Numbered from the stretch's first letter, positions 38,389 through 47,470 are shown. The stretch: DNA of 64,000 nucleotides from Gimesia chilikensis (GCF_007744075.1 NZ_CP036266.1:5131748-5195747); one strand, 5' to 3'. Notes: generated by a model from the sequence alone, not told the origin. Made by a program: numbers and translations.

Positions 38389-40092
38389 TCAGGGATTGAG
38401 CAGTTCTTCACCTTCGTTATTCATCTGTTCGAACAGTTTCCGGTAATCATCATTCTGGGTAACGCCGGGAGCACTCTGGTTGCGGGTCACGGTCAGATAA
38501 GCAATCTCAAACATTTCCCGGTCCAGATCATCCAGATGATCGCGAACGTGATTTTCCCAGGTGTTTTGTGAGTTGATGGGGTTCCCTTCCAGACTTTCCA
38601 GAGCCATCAGCCCGGCGTAGCCATTCGTCTGATAACGGGCCTGACCGGATGCCATCAGTTCCTCAAAAATCGGCCGGGCTTCGGCATACCGCCCCCCCTT
38701 GAGCATTAACAGCCCCAGTCGGATCTGTGCCAGAGGCTTGTAGATTTCATTCTCCGGGTAATACTCAATCACCGCTTTCCAGCCATCTTCGCTGTTGATG
38801 TTATCGTTCATCCGCATGGCCCGTAGATACTGCAGCATGGCGGAAGACTCTTTACCAATCGCCACCGCAGAACCATTGGCCTGGCCCTCAGCACTAACAA
38901 CCGGCGCGTCCAGGGGATTCCCGGGTCGATTCACCCAGCCCACGGCGGCGGCAACGCCTCCCAGACAGAGTGAAGCCAGCACAAACGCGGCAATTTGTTT
39001 CTGTAACCCCTGATTTCCCTGGAACGGCAATCGGGACCGCCAGTCGCTTGCTTCGCTGCTGGAGGACTGCTCCGGTATCTTGCGGATCTCCTGCATCAGC
39101 TCGGTAGCATTGCCAGGACGTTTGTTCGGATCTTTCTCCATCATGCGATGCACGAGATCGCAGAGCTCTTCCGGCAGGTCGGGTCGGCGCTTCTTCAGGG
39201 ATGGAGCTGCTTCATTCAGATGCTTCACGGCGATCGAAAGGGCGGTTTCCCCGTGAAAGGGGGGCCGACCACAGATCAAATGGTAACAGGTCACACCCAG
39301 CGAATAGATATCGCTCCGCTGGTCGAGTGCCTTGCCGTTGACCTGCTCCGGACTCATATACAGCGGCGTCCCCATCGTGGTGCCGACCTGGGTCAGATGG
39401 ACCCGCTCATCAGACTGGGCAATCTGGGCCAGTCCGAAATCGGCCACCTTGATCAGCTTGCGGGACGTGATCATGATGTTCTCGGGTTTGATGTCCCGAT
39501 GCACAATCCCCTTCTCCGCAGCAGCATGCAGGGCCGCGGTCACCTGTCGCATGATTTTGAGGATCAGCGCACAATCGGGGGGTGCGTTGCGGGCCAGGTA
39601 TTCCTTGAGATTGATCCCCCGCACGTATTCCTGGGCAATATAATGCGTTCCCTCGAAATCGCCCGTCATATAAACCTGGACGATATTCGGGTGGGTGAGC
39701 CCCGCGGCCGCTTTCGCCTCGCGTTCGAAACGCCTGATGTGGGTCTCATCACTCATCAGTTCGCTGTGCATCACCTTGATGGCGGCTTCGCGTTTCAGAG
39801 AGACCTGTTCAGCCAGATACACGGTGGCCATTCCCCCCTGTCCGAGACGACGCAGGATTTTGAAATCCCCCAGTTGCCTGCCGACAAGATTGACCGAAGC
39901 AGTTTGGTTTTTCCCCGTTTGAGGCGTCGTCCCCGGTTGATAAACCGTGTCCTCACTCAGATCGGAGTCGTCCAGGTGCGCAAGCGGAGTGGATTCCCCT
40001 CCCTGCAGTTCAGCAGAGCGTGGAGAAGACTTTTCGCGTGCGGATCCGGCGGGAGCCCCAGGACCGTTTTTCTGCGGTTGATCGGAAGGCAT
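38389..40092 (-). CDS. Hanks-type Ser/Thr protein kinase with one membrane span
   Basis: This is a 567-residue kinase. After a 75-residue charged linker come LGQGGMATVYLAEQ, the AIKVM lysine, VHRDIKPENIMI, VADFGLAQ, and TPLYMSPEQVNG: all catalytic motifs intact. A membrane span lies near residue 370 (IAAFVLASLCLGGVAAAVGWV). The C-terminal 170 residues are TPR-like helices (IEYYPENEIYKPLAQIRLGLLMLKGGRYAEARP) outside the membrane. This is the usual PknB-like layout in planctomycetes, with a sensor part of unknown ligand. The FHA-GAF-PP2C gene follows on the same strand, which may bind and reverse its phosphorylation. Confidence 0.93.
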   Translation of the reverse strand: MPSDQPQKNGPGAPAGSAREKSSPRSAELQGGESTPLAHLDDSDLSEDTVYQPGTTPQTGKNQTASVNLVGRQLGDFKILRRLGQGGMATVYLAEQVSLKREAAIKVMHSELMSDETHIRRFEREAKAAAGLTHPNIVQVYMTGDFEGTHYIAQEYVRGINLKEYLARNAPPDCALILKIMRQVTAALHAAAEKGIVHRDIKPENIMITSRKLIKVADFGLAQIAQSDERVHLTQVGTTMGTPLYMSPEQVNGKALDQRSDIYSLGVTCYHLICGRPPFHGETALSIAVKHLNEAAPSLKKRRPDLPEELCDLVHRMMEKDPNKRPGNATELMQEIRKIPEQSSSSEASDWRSRLPFQGNQGLQKQIAAFVLASLCLGGVAAAVGWVNRPGNPLDAPVVSAEGQANGSAVAIGKESSAMLQYLRAMRMNDNINSEDGWKAVIEYYPENEIYKPLAQIRLGLLMLKGGRYAEARPIFEELMASGQARYQTNGYAGLMALESLEGNPINSQNTWENHVRDHLDDLDREMFEIAYLTVTRNQSAPGVTQNDDYRKLFEQMNNEGEELLNP

Positions 40093-40253
40093 AAGTCGTT
40101 GTCAGGCAGTATCGTAAGTCTATTCGGAAGGGAATGAGAGTCTCACACTCTCTCCATGATAGAGGTGATACCCTTTCAGGTATAGAGAAAGTTTTTATTT
40201 GTACAAAAAAACTTCCCCCACCCCTGATAACGACCTGTTTCCGGTCGGATGAT

Positions 40254-41369
40254 TCAGCCCTTACTGTCTGCCAGACGATTCAGAATTTCCGCCCCGGCCT
40301 CCAGAACCGGATTTTCCTGGGCATAGGAGATCCGGAAATGCGTATCCTGATTACTGAACACATTGCCCGGTATGATCAGCAGGTTGTTCTTGATCGCTTC
40401 GGTGCAGAATTCGGTCCCCGTTCCCCATGGAGCTTTGACGAACATGTAGAACGCCCCCTGGGCACCGGCGATTTCGAACCGGTCCGAGAGCAGATCCCGC
40501 ATCAGGTCCCGCTTTTCCTTGTATTCTTCCACGCGTCCCGAGATATCGTAGTCCAGCGCCGCCAGACCAGCCCACTGCACCGGATGCGGGGCACAGACGA
40601 ACGTGTACTGCTGCAGCTTGATCATCTGCTGCGTCACGGCTTTGGGACCATGCACGAAGCCCAGCCGATGGCCGGTCATCGAATGCGACTTACTCATCCC
40701 GTCGATTACGATCACCTTCTCGTTATAAGCAGCCGGGCTCACAAACGGATCGTCGTAACAGAAGGAACGATAGATCTCGTCGCTGACCAGCGCGATGTTT
40801 TTTTCCGCCGCCAGTTCCGCCAGGGCCCGCACTTCCTCTTCCGAGGCAACGTGTCCGGTCGGATTGCTCGGACTGTTGAACAGGATCAGCTTCGTCTTGT
40901 CGGTGATCGCGGCCCGGACTTTTTCCACGTCGATCTTGAAATCCGGGTAAGTCTCGACAAACACCGGTTTGCCCCCCACCACGCGGGTCAGGTGCGTATA
41001 CATTACGAAGTAAGGATCGAACACGATGACTTCATCGCCCGGGTTGACCAGGGCATTCAACACCAGCATCAATGCACCACTAGTGCCGCTGGAAATAAAG
41101 ACCTGGCGATCCTCGTGATGATACATCTCATCCACCCGCGTCTGGATCTTTTCGATCAGCGGAGCGATCCCCTGTGTCTGGCTGTATGCGTTTTTCCCAT
41201 CCCGGACTGCCTGACAGAGCGCGTCTTTGATCTCATCAGGAGTATCAAAGTGGGGCTGTCCGATGCTCAGGTTGATCGGATTTTTCATGTTCGCCGCCAG
41301 GTCAAACACCTTGCGAATTCCGGAGGCGTCAATCAGGTGCATCCGGTCGGCTATCCATTCTTCACTCAT
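40254..41369 (-). CDS. PLP-dependent aminotransferase, class I/II
   Basis: This is a 371-residue fold-type I aminotransferase. Landmarks: PFDTPDEIKDAL near residue 40, SSGTSGALML for phosphate-binding, LFNSPSNPTG for the substrate-side loop, DEIYRSF, and the PLP lysine in IDGMSKSHSMTGHRLGF. A C-terminal arginine in HFRISYAQ should bind the alpha-carboxylate. It resembles aspartate/alanine-type aminotransferases, but the amino donor cannot be read from motifs. It stands alone. Confidence 0.92.
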   Translation of the reverse strand: MSEEWIADRMHLIDASGIRKVFDLAANMKNPINLSIGQPHFDTPDEIKDALCQAVRDGKNAYSQTQGIAPLIEKIQTRVDEMYHHEDRQVFISSGTSGALMLVLNALVNPGDEVIVFDPYFVMYTHLTRVVGGKPVFVETYPDFKIDVEKVRAAITDKTKLILFNSPSNPTGHVASEEEVRALAELAAEKNIALVSDEIYRSFCYDDPFVSPAAYNEKVIVIDGMSKSHSMTGHRLGFVHGPKAVTQQMIKLQQYTFVCAPHPVQWAGLAALDYDISGRVEEYKEKRDLMRDLLSDRFEIAGAQGAFYMFVKAPWGTGTEFCTEAIKNNLLIIPGNVFSNQDTHFRISYAQENPVLEAGAEILNRLADSKG

Positions 41370-41469
41370 GGGAGTCTCATTCTATGATTAAAAAAGCAGA
41401 TTCAAGAGGATCTGAAATGTTGGTCCGTCGCCATTATAGCTCATTTGTCTTGAGAATATAGCAAACGGC

Positions 41470-42009
41470 TCAGGAAGTCGTCGGCACATGTTTGGAGAGA
41501 AAATACAGGCCTGCATAAATTCGGGCATCGAGCAGGCAGCCGCGTGCTTCGGCCGCTTTAAGCCAGTCTTCGACTTCTGCAAACGGCACGGAATGCACGG
41601 TGATATTCTCCGATTCATCGCCGCCTCCCTCTGCGACCTGCTCCAGATCGAGGGCCAGGAAAAAATGAACCGCTTCGTCGGTCAAGCCGGCCGATGAGAC
41701 CGTCGATCCGAGTGAAATGATTCGCCCCGCTGCATAACCGGTCTCTTCTTCCAGTTCCCGGAGTGCCGCGGTTTCCAGCAGTTCGTCCTCCTGACCTGCG
41801 ATGTCACCCGCCAGTCCCGCCGGGAATTCAATCACTGGCGAATTTACGGGGGGACGAAACTGTTCGATCAGAATCACCCGGTAATCCCGGGTCAACGGGA
41901 ACAGGCAGACCACTCCTGTCGCATTGGCACGTTGCACAAATTCCCAGCGTCCCCGCTTGATCAACCTCAAAAAACGGGTTTCGATCAAAGTCTGGTCGGT
42001 CTCACTCAT
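41470..42009 (-). CDS. Nudix hydrolase (ADP-ribose pyrophosphatase-like)
   Basis: This is a 179-residue protein. The Nudix box ends in REUxEExGU (ALRELEEETGY) with a preceding Glu at the right distance, but the first glycine of the GX5E part is not conserved (Ile). FPAGLAGD and RVILIEQFRPPVNSPVIE upstream are typical of ADP-ribose pyrophosphatase-like members that clean up nucleoside diphosphate sugars. The start is the ATG at 42009 (MSETDQT); the frame is open upstream, but that extra 125-residue part looks random. The 404-base gap 42010-42413 on the other side holds nothing I recognise. Confidence 0.85.
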   Translation of the reverse strand: MSETDQTLIETRFLRLIKRGRWEFVQRANATGVVCLFPLTRDYRVILIEQFRPPVNSPVIEFPAGLAGDIAGQEDELLETAALRELEEETGYAAGRIISLGSTVSSAGLTDEAVHFFLALDLEQVAEGGGDESENITVHSVPFAEVEDWLKAAEARGCLLDARIYAGLYFLSKHVPTTS

Positions 42010-42413
42010 ACTGATTTGTTCTTTCTGCTCTCCAGCCTGAATCTCTGTGAACACGCGCGGGTTTCTTGAGGGGAACCCGAGCATTCTCATGGATAACGAT
42101 TGATCTGTTTCCTCAAATTTCTGAGAATGAACAGACTCACGTTGATTCCAGTATACCAATCCCGAGGTACCTGTTTGATGCTCAACAGACGACAAAGGTT
42201 CGCTTCCCTGTCCCGGCCGTGTGTGCTCTCGATTGTAGGAGTCGCGCCCGCTTTTTTCCACAGTCCCGCAACCCGGGGCTGATCGGAACAGGAAGCCTGG
42301 TCCCGCAGCGCATCGCTGACAGGGACTGGTGACCATTGCGTCTCGACTGACCATCGATCCACTTCCGCCAGCCAGGAACCTCAATCCGTTTCACTTTCGA
42401 TCAGGAAACATCA

Positions 42414-44132
42414 ATGAAACAGCTCGCCCTTGCCCTGCTCTCTGTACTTTTCGTGCAGATCACGCTCTTTGCTGAAGAATCTGTCATCGATACGTCGTCC
42501 CCGCTGGAGACGATTGCGACCGAATTCGAACTCGCCGATGGTCCCGCCTGGGATGGACGCGGCACACTGTACTTCCCTGATGTTAAAGCAGGCAAGTTGT
42601 ATCGCTATCAGCCCCGCACCGGTAAAGTCCAGGTCTTCCTGAACGACGCCGGCCGGATCAGCGCCAGCTTTTATGATCATGGCAAGCTTTACCTCTCAGA
42701 TAACGGCAACAGCCAGATCTCAGTTCTGGAAGGCAAACAGAAGAAACGCATCAATGGACAGCCGAATGATGTCAAGCCGCCCCGTCGCCCGAACGATCTG
42801 GTCGTGGATCAGACCGGTGGCATCTACTACACACTCACCGGCTCGGGTGAAGTCATCTGGATTTCACCGGAAGGCAAACAGTCGGTCGCCATTAAGGAAA
42901 TCAAAACGCCCAACGGAATCACCCTTTCCCCCGATGGTCAGACACTCTATGTCGCTGCATACGTCCCCAAAGAGATCTGGGCTTACGATGTAACGAAGCC
43001 GGGCGAAGTCAAAAACGGACGCCTGTTTGCCAAAATGGATGATGGCCCCGACAAAGGTGCCGACGGGATGACCATCGACCGCGCCGGAAACGTCTACTGT
43101 GCCGGTGCTGCCGACATCTGGATCTGGAATCCTGAAGGTAAACTGCTGGGAAAAATCCATACGCCCACCCGCCCCATCAACTGCACTTTCGGCGATCAGG
43201 ACATGCGGTCGCTCTATATCACCGGCTTTGGTGGACTCTATCGTCAGCGCATGAACGCCTATGGCTGCATGCCCGAACCGGAAGTTTCAGCCAATAGCGG
43301 TAACCGCCCCTCCACGGTCGTACCGGATTCAGTCACGCCACACCTGAATGTGGTCTACGGTCAGGCCGGACCGCGGAAGCTGCTCGCAGATATTTTTGTG
43401 CCCCAGACCGGTAAAGGTCCTTTTCCCGCAGTCGTTGTCGTACACGGGGGTGGCTGGCTCAACGGAGATAAAACCAAGTTCCGGGCCCTGGCGATCGCCC
43501 TGGCTGAACGGGGTTATGTCACGATGGCCGTGGGTTATCGACTGGGACATGAAGCAAAGTTCCCCGCTGGAATTCAGGACTGTAACGCTGCCGTCCGTTT
43601 TCTCAGAGCGGAAGCAGCTAAGTACCACGTCAATCCTCAGCAGATCGGTGCCGTCGGCGGTTCCGCAGGCGGACATCTGGTCGGGCTGATGGCAGCGGCA
43701 CCGCACGTCAAAGCGCTCCAGGGCGATGCCGGCTATGCTGACCGGTCTTCTCAATTACAGGCCGCCATCGTGATGGCAGGGCCGATGATGATGGCCTCCG
43801 GTTCGGTCGCCGAACGTTCGCGCAAGGACCCAAAGAAATCCAATTCTAATCAGTGGCTGGGCAAAACGATTGATGAAGCGCCTGAGCTTTACGAACTCAG
43901 CGATGCCTACCTGCATCTTTCCCGGCAGACACCACCACTGCTGTTTATGACCGGGGAGTTTGACAACCCCGAGCGCAACGCTCCCTCACGGGAAAAGCTC
44001 AAAACAGCCGGGGTACCGACGGGCATTAAGGTCTACCCCAAGGGTAAGCACGGCTGCTGGAACCAGCTTCCCTGGTTCAATGACATGGTCGCCGATATGG
44101 ACCAGTTCTTCCAGCAGCATCTGCAGCAGTAA
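42414..44132 (+). CDS. Secreted SMP-30/gluconolactonase fused to alpha/beta-hydrolase
   Basis: This is a 572-residue bifunctional exported protein. After a signal peptide (LALALLSVLFVQITLFA) the first half (about 30-290) is an SMP-30/gluconolactonase/LRE-like propeller: DGPAWDGRGTLYFPDVKAGKLYRY, GTLSP-type strands, and TRPINCTFGDQDMRSLYITGFGGLYR. The second half (about 310-572) is an alpha/beta-hydrolase of the BD-FAE/esterase kind, with VVVHGGGWLNGDK (oxyanion) and the nucleophile in GAVGGSAGGHL. A TGEFDNPERN acid site and GKHGCWNQ with the catalytic histidine complete it. Likely role: opening of a sugar lactone with de-esterification (inference). It converges on the acidic membrane protein gene. 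Confidence 0.88.
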   Translation: MKQLALALLSVLFVQITLFAEESVIDTSSPLETIATEFELADGPAWDGRGTLYFPDVKAGKLYRYQPRTGKVQVFLNDAGRISASFYDHGKLYLSDNGNSQISVLEGKQKKRINGQPNDVKPPRRPNDLVVDQTGGIYYTLTGSGEVIWISPEGKQSVAIKEIKTPNGITLSPDGQTLYVAAYVPKEIWAYDVTKPGEVKNGRLFAKMDDGPDKGADGMTIDRAGNVYCAGAADIWIWNPEGKLLGKIHTPTRPINCTFGDQDMRSLYITGFGGLYRQRMNAYGCMPEPEVSANSGNRPSTVVPDSVTPHLNVVYGQAGPRKLLADIFVPQTGKGPFPAVVVVHGGGWLNGDKTKFRALAIALAERGYVTMAVGYRLGHEAKFPAGIQDCNAAVRFLRAEAAKYHVNPQQIGAVGGSAGGHLVGLMAAAPHVKALQGDAGYADRSSQLQAAIVMAGPMMMASGSVAERSRKDPKKSNSNQWLGKTIDEAPELYELSDAYLHLSRQTPPLLFMTGEFDNPERNAPSREKLKTAGVPTGIKVYPKGKHGCWNQLPWFNDMVADMDQFFQQHLQQ

Positions 44133-44169
44133 TCAGTTCGAGCGAATAGAAGGAGAGAACAGGTAAACG

Positions 44170-44661
44170 TTATTTGTTCTCTTCTTCATCGTCTTCGTCG
44201 AATTCATACTCATCGTCGGCAAAGTCGAACTCGCTGTCAGCCGCATCGTCGAATTCACTGTCACTGAAGTCGTCCATTTCGTCGACTTCCATATCATCGC
44301 CGGAGGCCATCAGGTCGTCGTCGTCATCAGCGAATTCGTCTTCTTCAAACTCGTCTGAGATTTCGGCTCCGGAATCAGATACCAGCTCTTCGTCGTCTTC
44401 CTCTTCATCAACCAGATCCGACTCTGGCTCGTCCTTCGCCTTACTCTTCGACTTGCCTGCCCCCTTGGGTCCGAAGATCAGGGCACCAACGGGCATCAGC
44501 GTCAGCATGGCACTCATCAGCAGTGTCAGGCCGGCCACTCCCAGCAGTGTCGTCGACATGGCTTCCGCATGATTCAGAAATGCCATCACCAGCATGTACG
44601 TTAACAAGGCACCGGGAATTGCGGCTATCAATGACATCAAAGGGAGTTGAAGTTTCGACAC
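44170..44661 (-). CDS. Membrane protein with very acidic C-terminal tail
   Basis: This is a 163-residue protein. Two membrane spans (LMSLIAAIPGALLTYMLVMAFL and LLGVAGLTLLMSAMLTLMPVGALIFG) are followed by a short basic stretch (PKGAGKSKSKAKD) and about 85 residues rich in Asp, Glu and Ser (runs such as DEEEDDEE, FADDDDD, FDEDDEEENK). The start is most likely GTG at 44661, with AGGAA nine bases upstream, giving (V)SKLQLPLMSL; an ATG at 44685 is an alternative. No domain is recognised. The tail is low complexity and could be a soluble cation- or protein-binding segment. Confidence 0.7.
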   Translation of the reverse strand: MSKLQLPLMSLIAAIPGALLTYMLVMAFLNHAEAMSTTLLGVAGLTLLMSAMLTLMPVGALIFGPKGAGKSKSKAKDEPESDLVDEEEDDEELVSDSGAEISDEFEEDEFADDDDDLMASGDDMEVDEMDDFSDSEFDDAADSEFDFADDEYEFDEDDEEENK

Positions 44662-44959
44662 AATCGCTGTTCCTGAAAGGGGCATATTCAAATGCAGAAA
44701 ATCAAACGCGCCGTACCCGCCACTGTCTGAGACAGGCAGGCACCGCACTGTGATACTATCGTAAAGAGGCTTTCGACGGTTTTTCAAGCCTCGATTTTAA
44801 AATGTTCTCTTTAAATATAGAGTCCCGTTTGACGGCATTACCCGTTTACTGCTATTGATGATCTATCGCTGCCGCATTTGATCGTTGCGGCGGGAATAAT
44901 CAGTACGATCCCCCTAACCTGTACCCGAACCATTGATCAGCAGTCAGACGAGAAGCCGG

Positions 44960-45643
44960 ATGTCGAAAACCAAGTGGAACCAGTTAAACCGGAACATCAC
45001 CAATTGCGACCTCTGCGATCGCCTGCGGACCCATTGTCTGAAAATCGCGGCTGAAAAACGGAAAGCTTTTCTCGACTGGGACTACTGGGGCAAACCGGTC
45101 CCTAATTTTGGTGATTCACAGGCCGAACTGCTGATTGTCGGCCTGGCCCCCGCAGCCCATGGTGCCAACCGGACCGGCCGCATGTTTACCGGCGATCGCA
45201 GTGGGGACTGGCTGTACCGCGCCCTGCATAAAGCAGGCTTTGCGACGCAGCCCGAAGCGGTCAGCAGTGATGACGGACTGGAACTGATCAACTGCGCGAT
45301 CACCGCCACCTGCCACTGTGCGCCGCCCGCGAATAAACCGACGCGCGAAGAGATTGAAAACTGTCACCCCTGGCTGGAACAGACGGTCGACATGCTTCCC
45401 GTCAAAGTCTTTCTCGCTCTGGGACAGATCGGCTGGAAAGCGGTCCTCGACTTCAAAAAACGCCAGGACAGGCTGCCGGGCAAACGACCTGCATTCGGGC
45501 ACGGAGCCGCGTATCAGTTTCCCGATGGTCACTGGCTCGTCGGCAGTTATCATCCCAGCCAGCAGAATACGTTTACCGGCCGTCTGACAGAGCCGATGTT
45601 CGACGACGTATTTGAACTGGTCAAATCAAAACTGAAAGACTGA
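44960..45643 (+). CDS. Uracil-DNA glycosylase, family 5 (UDGb-like)
   Basis: This is a 227-residue DNA repair enzyme that removes uracil (and in family 5 also other deaminated bases) from DNA. The active-site motif GLAPAAHGANRTGRMFTGDRSG is the family 5 signature rather than that of family 4. The Fe-S cluster cysteines are seen as CDLCDR near residue 16, a further Cys at HCLK, and ATCHCAPPANKP later. A C-terminal motif GSYHPSQQNTFTGRLTEPMFDDVF holds the histidine. The ATG at 44960 is preferred over an upstream TTG at 44933. It converges with purU. Confidence 0.9.
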   Translation: MSKTKWNQLNRNITNCDLCDRLRTHCLKIAAEKRKAFLDWDYWGKPVPNFGDSQAELLIVGLAPAAHGANRTGRMFTGDRSGDWLYRALHKAGFATQPEAVSSDDGLELINCAITATCHCAPPANKPTREEIENCHPWLEQTVDMLPVKVFLALGQIGWKAVLDFKKRQDRLPGKRPAFGHGAAYQFPDGHWLVGSYHPSQQNTFTGRLTEPMFDDVFELVKSKLKD

Positions 45644-45654
45644 ACGTCCCCTGC

Positions 45655-46524
45655 TCAGTCTTTGCATGCCATCCCTACAACGCGATGGAAGTGCAGTTCC
45701 ACCTCGCGATCCACGACCCGGCGAACTCCTTCGACCAGGCACTCGGGCTCATGTTCGGTCTCCCCGATCCGCTTGATCTCTTTCAGCGAAGTTCCCGGTG
45801 CCACCGTAAACGCGTTCTGATGAATGATCTGATTGCCCGCATCCAGTTCCGGAATGATGAAGTGAATCGTGGCCCCGAAGGTCAGCATGTGATGGCTGAA
45901 TGCATCTTCATAAGGCTGGAAACCGGGATAGGACGGCAGCAGACCATGGTGCAGATTGATGATGCGGCCGCCGGCGAAACTCCAGCAGATCCCGGGGGGC
46001 AGCACTCGCATGTACCGGGCCAGGAGCACGTAATCAACTTCGTATGAATCGAACAGCGACACCATCTGATCGTAGTCCGGGTTCCCCCGCTCGTCGCCGA
46101 TGTTATGAAAGTCCAGTCCATGCTCAGCCGCCAGCGACTGGCAACGATCCCGGTTGCCGATGATCACCGCCGGCTCTGCCTGGATGACGCCGGACTTGAT
46201 CGCATCCAGAACCGCTGCAGCAGGTTCACTGCGATAAGTCGTACAGATCGCGATTCGGGGAGGACGATCGTGCTCGTCCCGCGCCCAGACGCGTAAGGTC
46301 AGCCCCTTCTGCGCACCGATCTGCATGATCCGTTCCCGAAGCACCGCGATCGGCTCCACATCAACGGGCCAGTCGATACGCAGCAGCATGGCAAACAGAC
46401 GTTCTGAATCATGGTCATACATCTGGATTTCATGAATATTGGCCCCCACACCGGTCACATAGTGCACGATGGGATCTGCTAATCCGCGATTGTCCGGCCC
46501 GACGGCTGTGATAGTAACTTGCAT
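45655..46524 (-). CDS. purU: Formyltetrahydrofolate deformylase
   Basis: PurU hydrolyses 10-formyltetrahydrofolate to formate and tetrahydrofolate, balancing one-carbon units. The 289-residue protein starts with an ACT-like regulatory part (about 1-80; VTITAVGPDNRGLADPIVHYVTGVGANIHEI) and continues as a formyltransferase fold: RIAICTTYRSEPAAAVLDAI, YVLLARYMRVLP, and IINLHHGLLPSYPGFQPYEDAF with the catalytic histidine. GATIHFIIPELDAGNQII supplies the aspartate. All family landmarks are intact. The gene's place here connects to folate one-carbon metabolism; the H4MPT-linked formyltransferase lies 15 kb away. Confidence 0.92.
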   Translation of the reverse strand: MQVTITAVGPDNRGLADPIVHYVTGVGANIHEIQMYDHDSERLFAMLLRIDWPVDVEPIAVLRERIMQIGAQKGLTLRVWARDEHDRPPRIAICTTYRSEPAAAVLDAIKSGVIQAEPAVIIGNRDRCQSLAAEHGLDFHNIGDERGNPDYDQMVSLFDSYEVDYVLLARYMRVLPPGICWSFAGGRIINLHHGLLPSYPGFQPYEDAFSHHMLTFGATIHFIIPELDAGNQIIHQNAFTVAPGTSLKEIKRIGETEHEPECLVEGVRRVVDREVELHFHRVVGMACKD

Positions 46525-46699
46525 GACTCTAACTGCTTTCCTGAATTCCCGGTTCTTTCAGACTCCGATTTAAATCGTTGGAATACCATCTTAAATGTAT
46601 CCCACAGAGATCCTGCCCACCGCGATTTATCAAAGCCTGACTTAAAAACGTCCTGTTGCTCCTGAAATCATATTCAATTTACGGTTTTGTCGGAATTCT

Positions 46700-46725
46700 G
46701 AAACACGCTTTGTAAAGCCGTGTTC
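46700..46725. promoter_or_regulatory. Palindromic element upstream of sigma-54-like promoter 1 (candidate enhancer site)
   Basis: AACACG pairs with CGTGTT across TTTGTAAAG. A close match sits at 47591-47617. The centre is about 158 bases upstream of the GG of the -24 box at 46870, a normal distance for an enhancer-binding protein site. The region 46525-47140 otherwise holds no recognised gene. Confidence 0.5.
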
Positions 46726-46867
46726 AGATCTCTTTACAAAAATCGCTGACCTCAACACTTCGCCTGCTCAATCCCGTCCTGTAGCTCGTCCCCTAAACTA
46801 CGTATCTCTAACTGATTACAGCCTCCCCACTGACGGATGCCCCTTGCGATCCTCAAATCTGAAAGAT

Positions 46868-46886
46868 CTGGCACGATCTCTGCAAT
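46868..46886 (+). promoter_or_regulatory. Sigma-54 (RpoN) -24/-12 promoter match, upstream of pilin-like gene 1
   Basis: The site reads CTGGCACGATCTCTGCAAT, with GG at 46870-46871 and GC at 46882-46883 (GG-N10-GC). It is close to the consensus TGGCACG-N4-TTGC. It gives an untranslated leader of about 250 bases before the ATG at 47141. Confidence 0.7.
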
Positions 46887-46939
46887 CGTTACAACCGGTA
46901 AAGAGGTCAAGTTCAGAATAACTGTTTTCTTCCCTGTAT

Positions 46940-46970
46940 CTGGATTTAGAACGAACCGGTAACAATCCAG
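46940..46970 (+). promoter_or_regulatory. Leader hairpin before pilin-like gene 1
   Basis: CTGGATT pairs exactly with AATCCAG across a 17-base loop, within the long leader between promoter and start codon. Its function is unknown. Confidence 0.4.
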
Positions 46971-47140
46971 TCCTGGGATGCAGACAGTTCCTGTCAGCAG
47001 ATGCGATTCGACCCTCAATCGATTCGCTGCTGTCACCCCGGCTTCAGCCCCCGGGGCATTCCGAGCCGACTTCGATGTCTCTCCCGATTCCGAAAGGAAT
47101 CAAAAACAATACTCTCTATCTCAACAGAGGAACTCAAACA

Positions 47141-47470
47141 ATGTGGAAACAATTTTTAAATGACGAAGCTGGTTTCGTGATCTCTGCGGAACTGGTACTG
47201 GTACTGACCATCGCTGTTCTGGCCATGATTGTCGGCCTGAGCGAAGTTGCCGTCGCCGTGAACACTGAACTGAACGATATTTCAAACGCAATCGGAGCCC
47301 TTAATCAAAGCTATGCCTACACAGGTTTCCTGGGGAACGGCGGAAAATCAAAGAGCTATTACGCGGGTTCGCGATTTGAAGATGCTGTCGATGACTGCGA
47401 CTTAAACACGACCTGTGACCTGGTTACGGGAGTTCAGTTTGTAACCGCCAGCGAAGCAACCATCAGATAA
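47141..47470 (+). CDS. Pilin-like array protein 1
   Basis: This is a 109-residue member of a nine-copy tandem family. The pattern is a short polar head (1-10, ending NDEA), a Gly-Phe pair (11-12), a hydrophobic helix (13-33, with Glu17 inside it), an amphipathic helix (VAVNTELNDISNAIGALNQSYAY, 38-60), a variable loop (64-72), and the motif DDCDLNTTCDLVTG (84-97) with Cys86 and Cys92. The first third resembles Flp/type IV prepilin signals. The start at 47141 (MWKQFLN) has AGAGGAAC upstream; a longer frame precedes it. It is the first copy, alone in its block. Function unknown; a surface fibre or assembly subunit is the leading guess. Confidence 0.8.
   Translation: MWKQFLNDEAGFVISAELVLVLTIAVLAMIVGLSEVAVAVNTELNDISNAIGALNQSYAYTGFLGNGGKSKSYYAGSRFEDAVDDCDLNTTCDLVTGVQFVTASEATIR

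Noticed and set aside
46752..47036. Minus-strand frame of 94 codons, weakly STAS-like
   Set aside because: It overlaps the near-consensus sigma-54 site and leader of the array, has no ribosome-binding site that I can see, and the STAS resemblance is only a hydrophobic strand; not strong enough to call.
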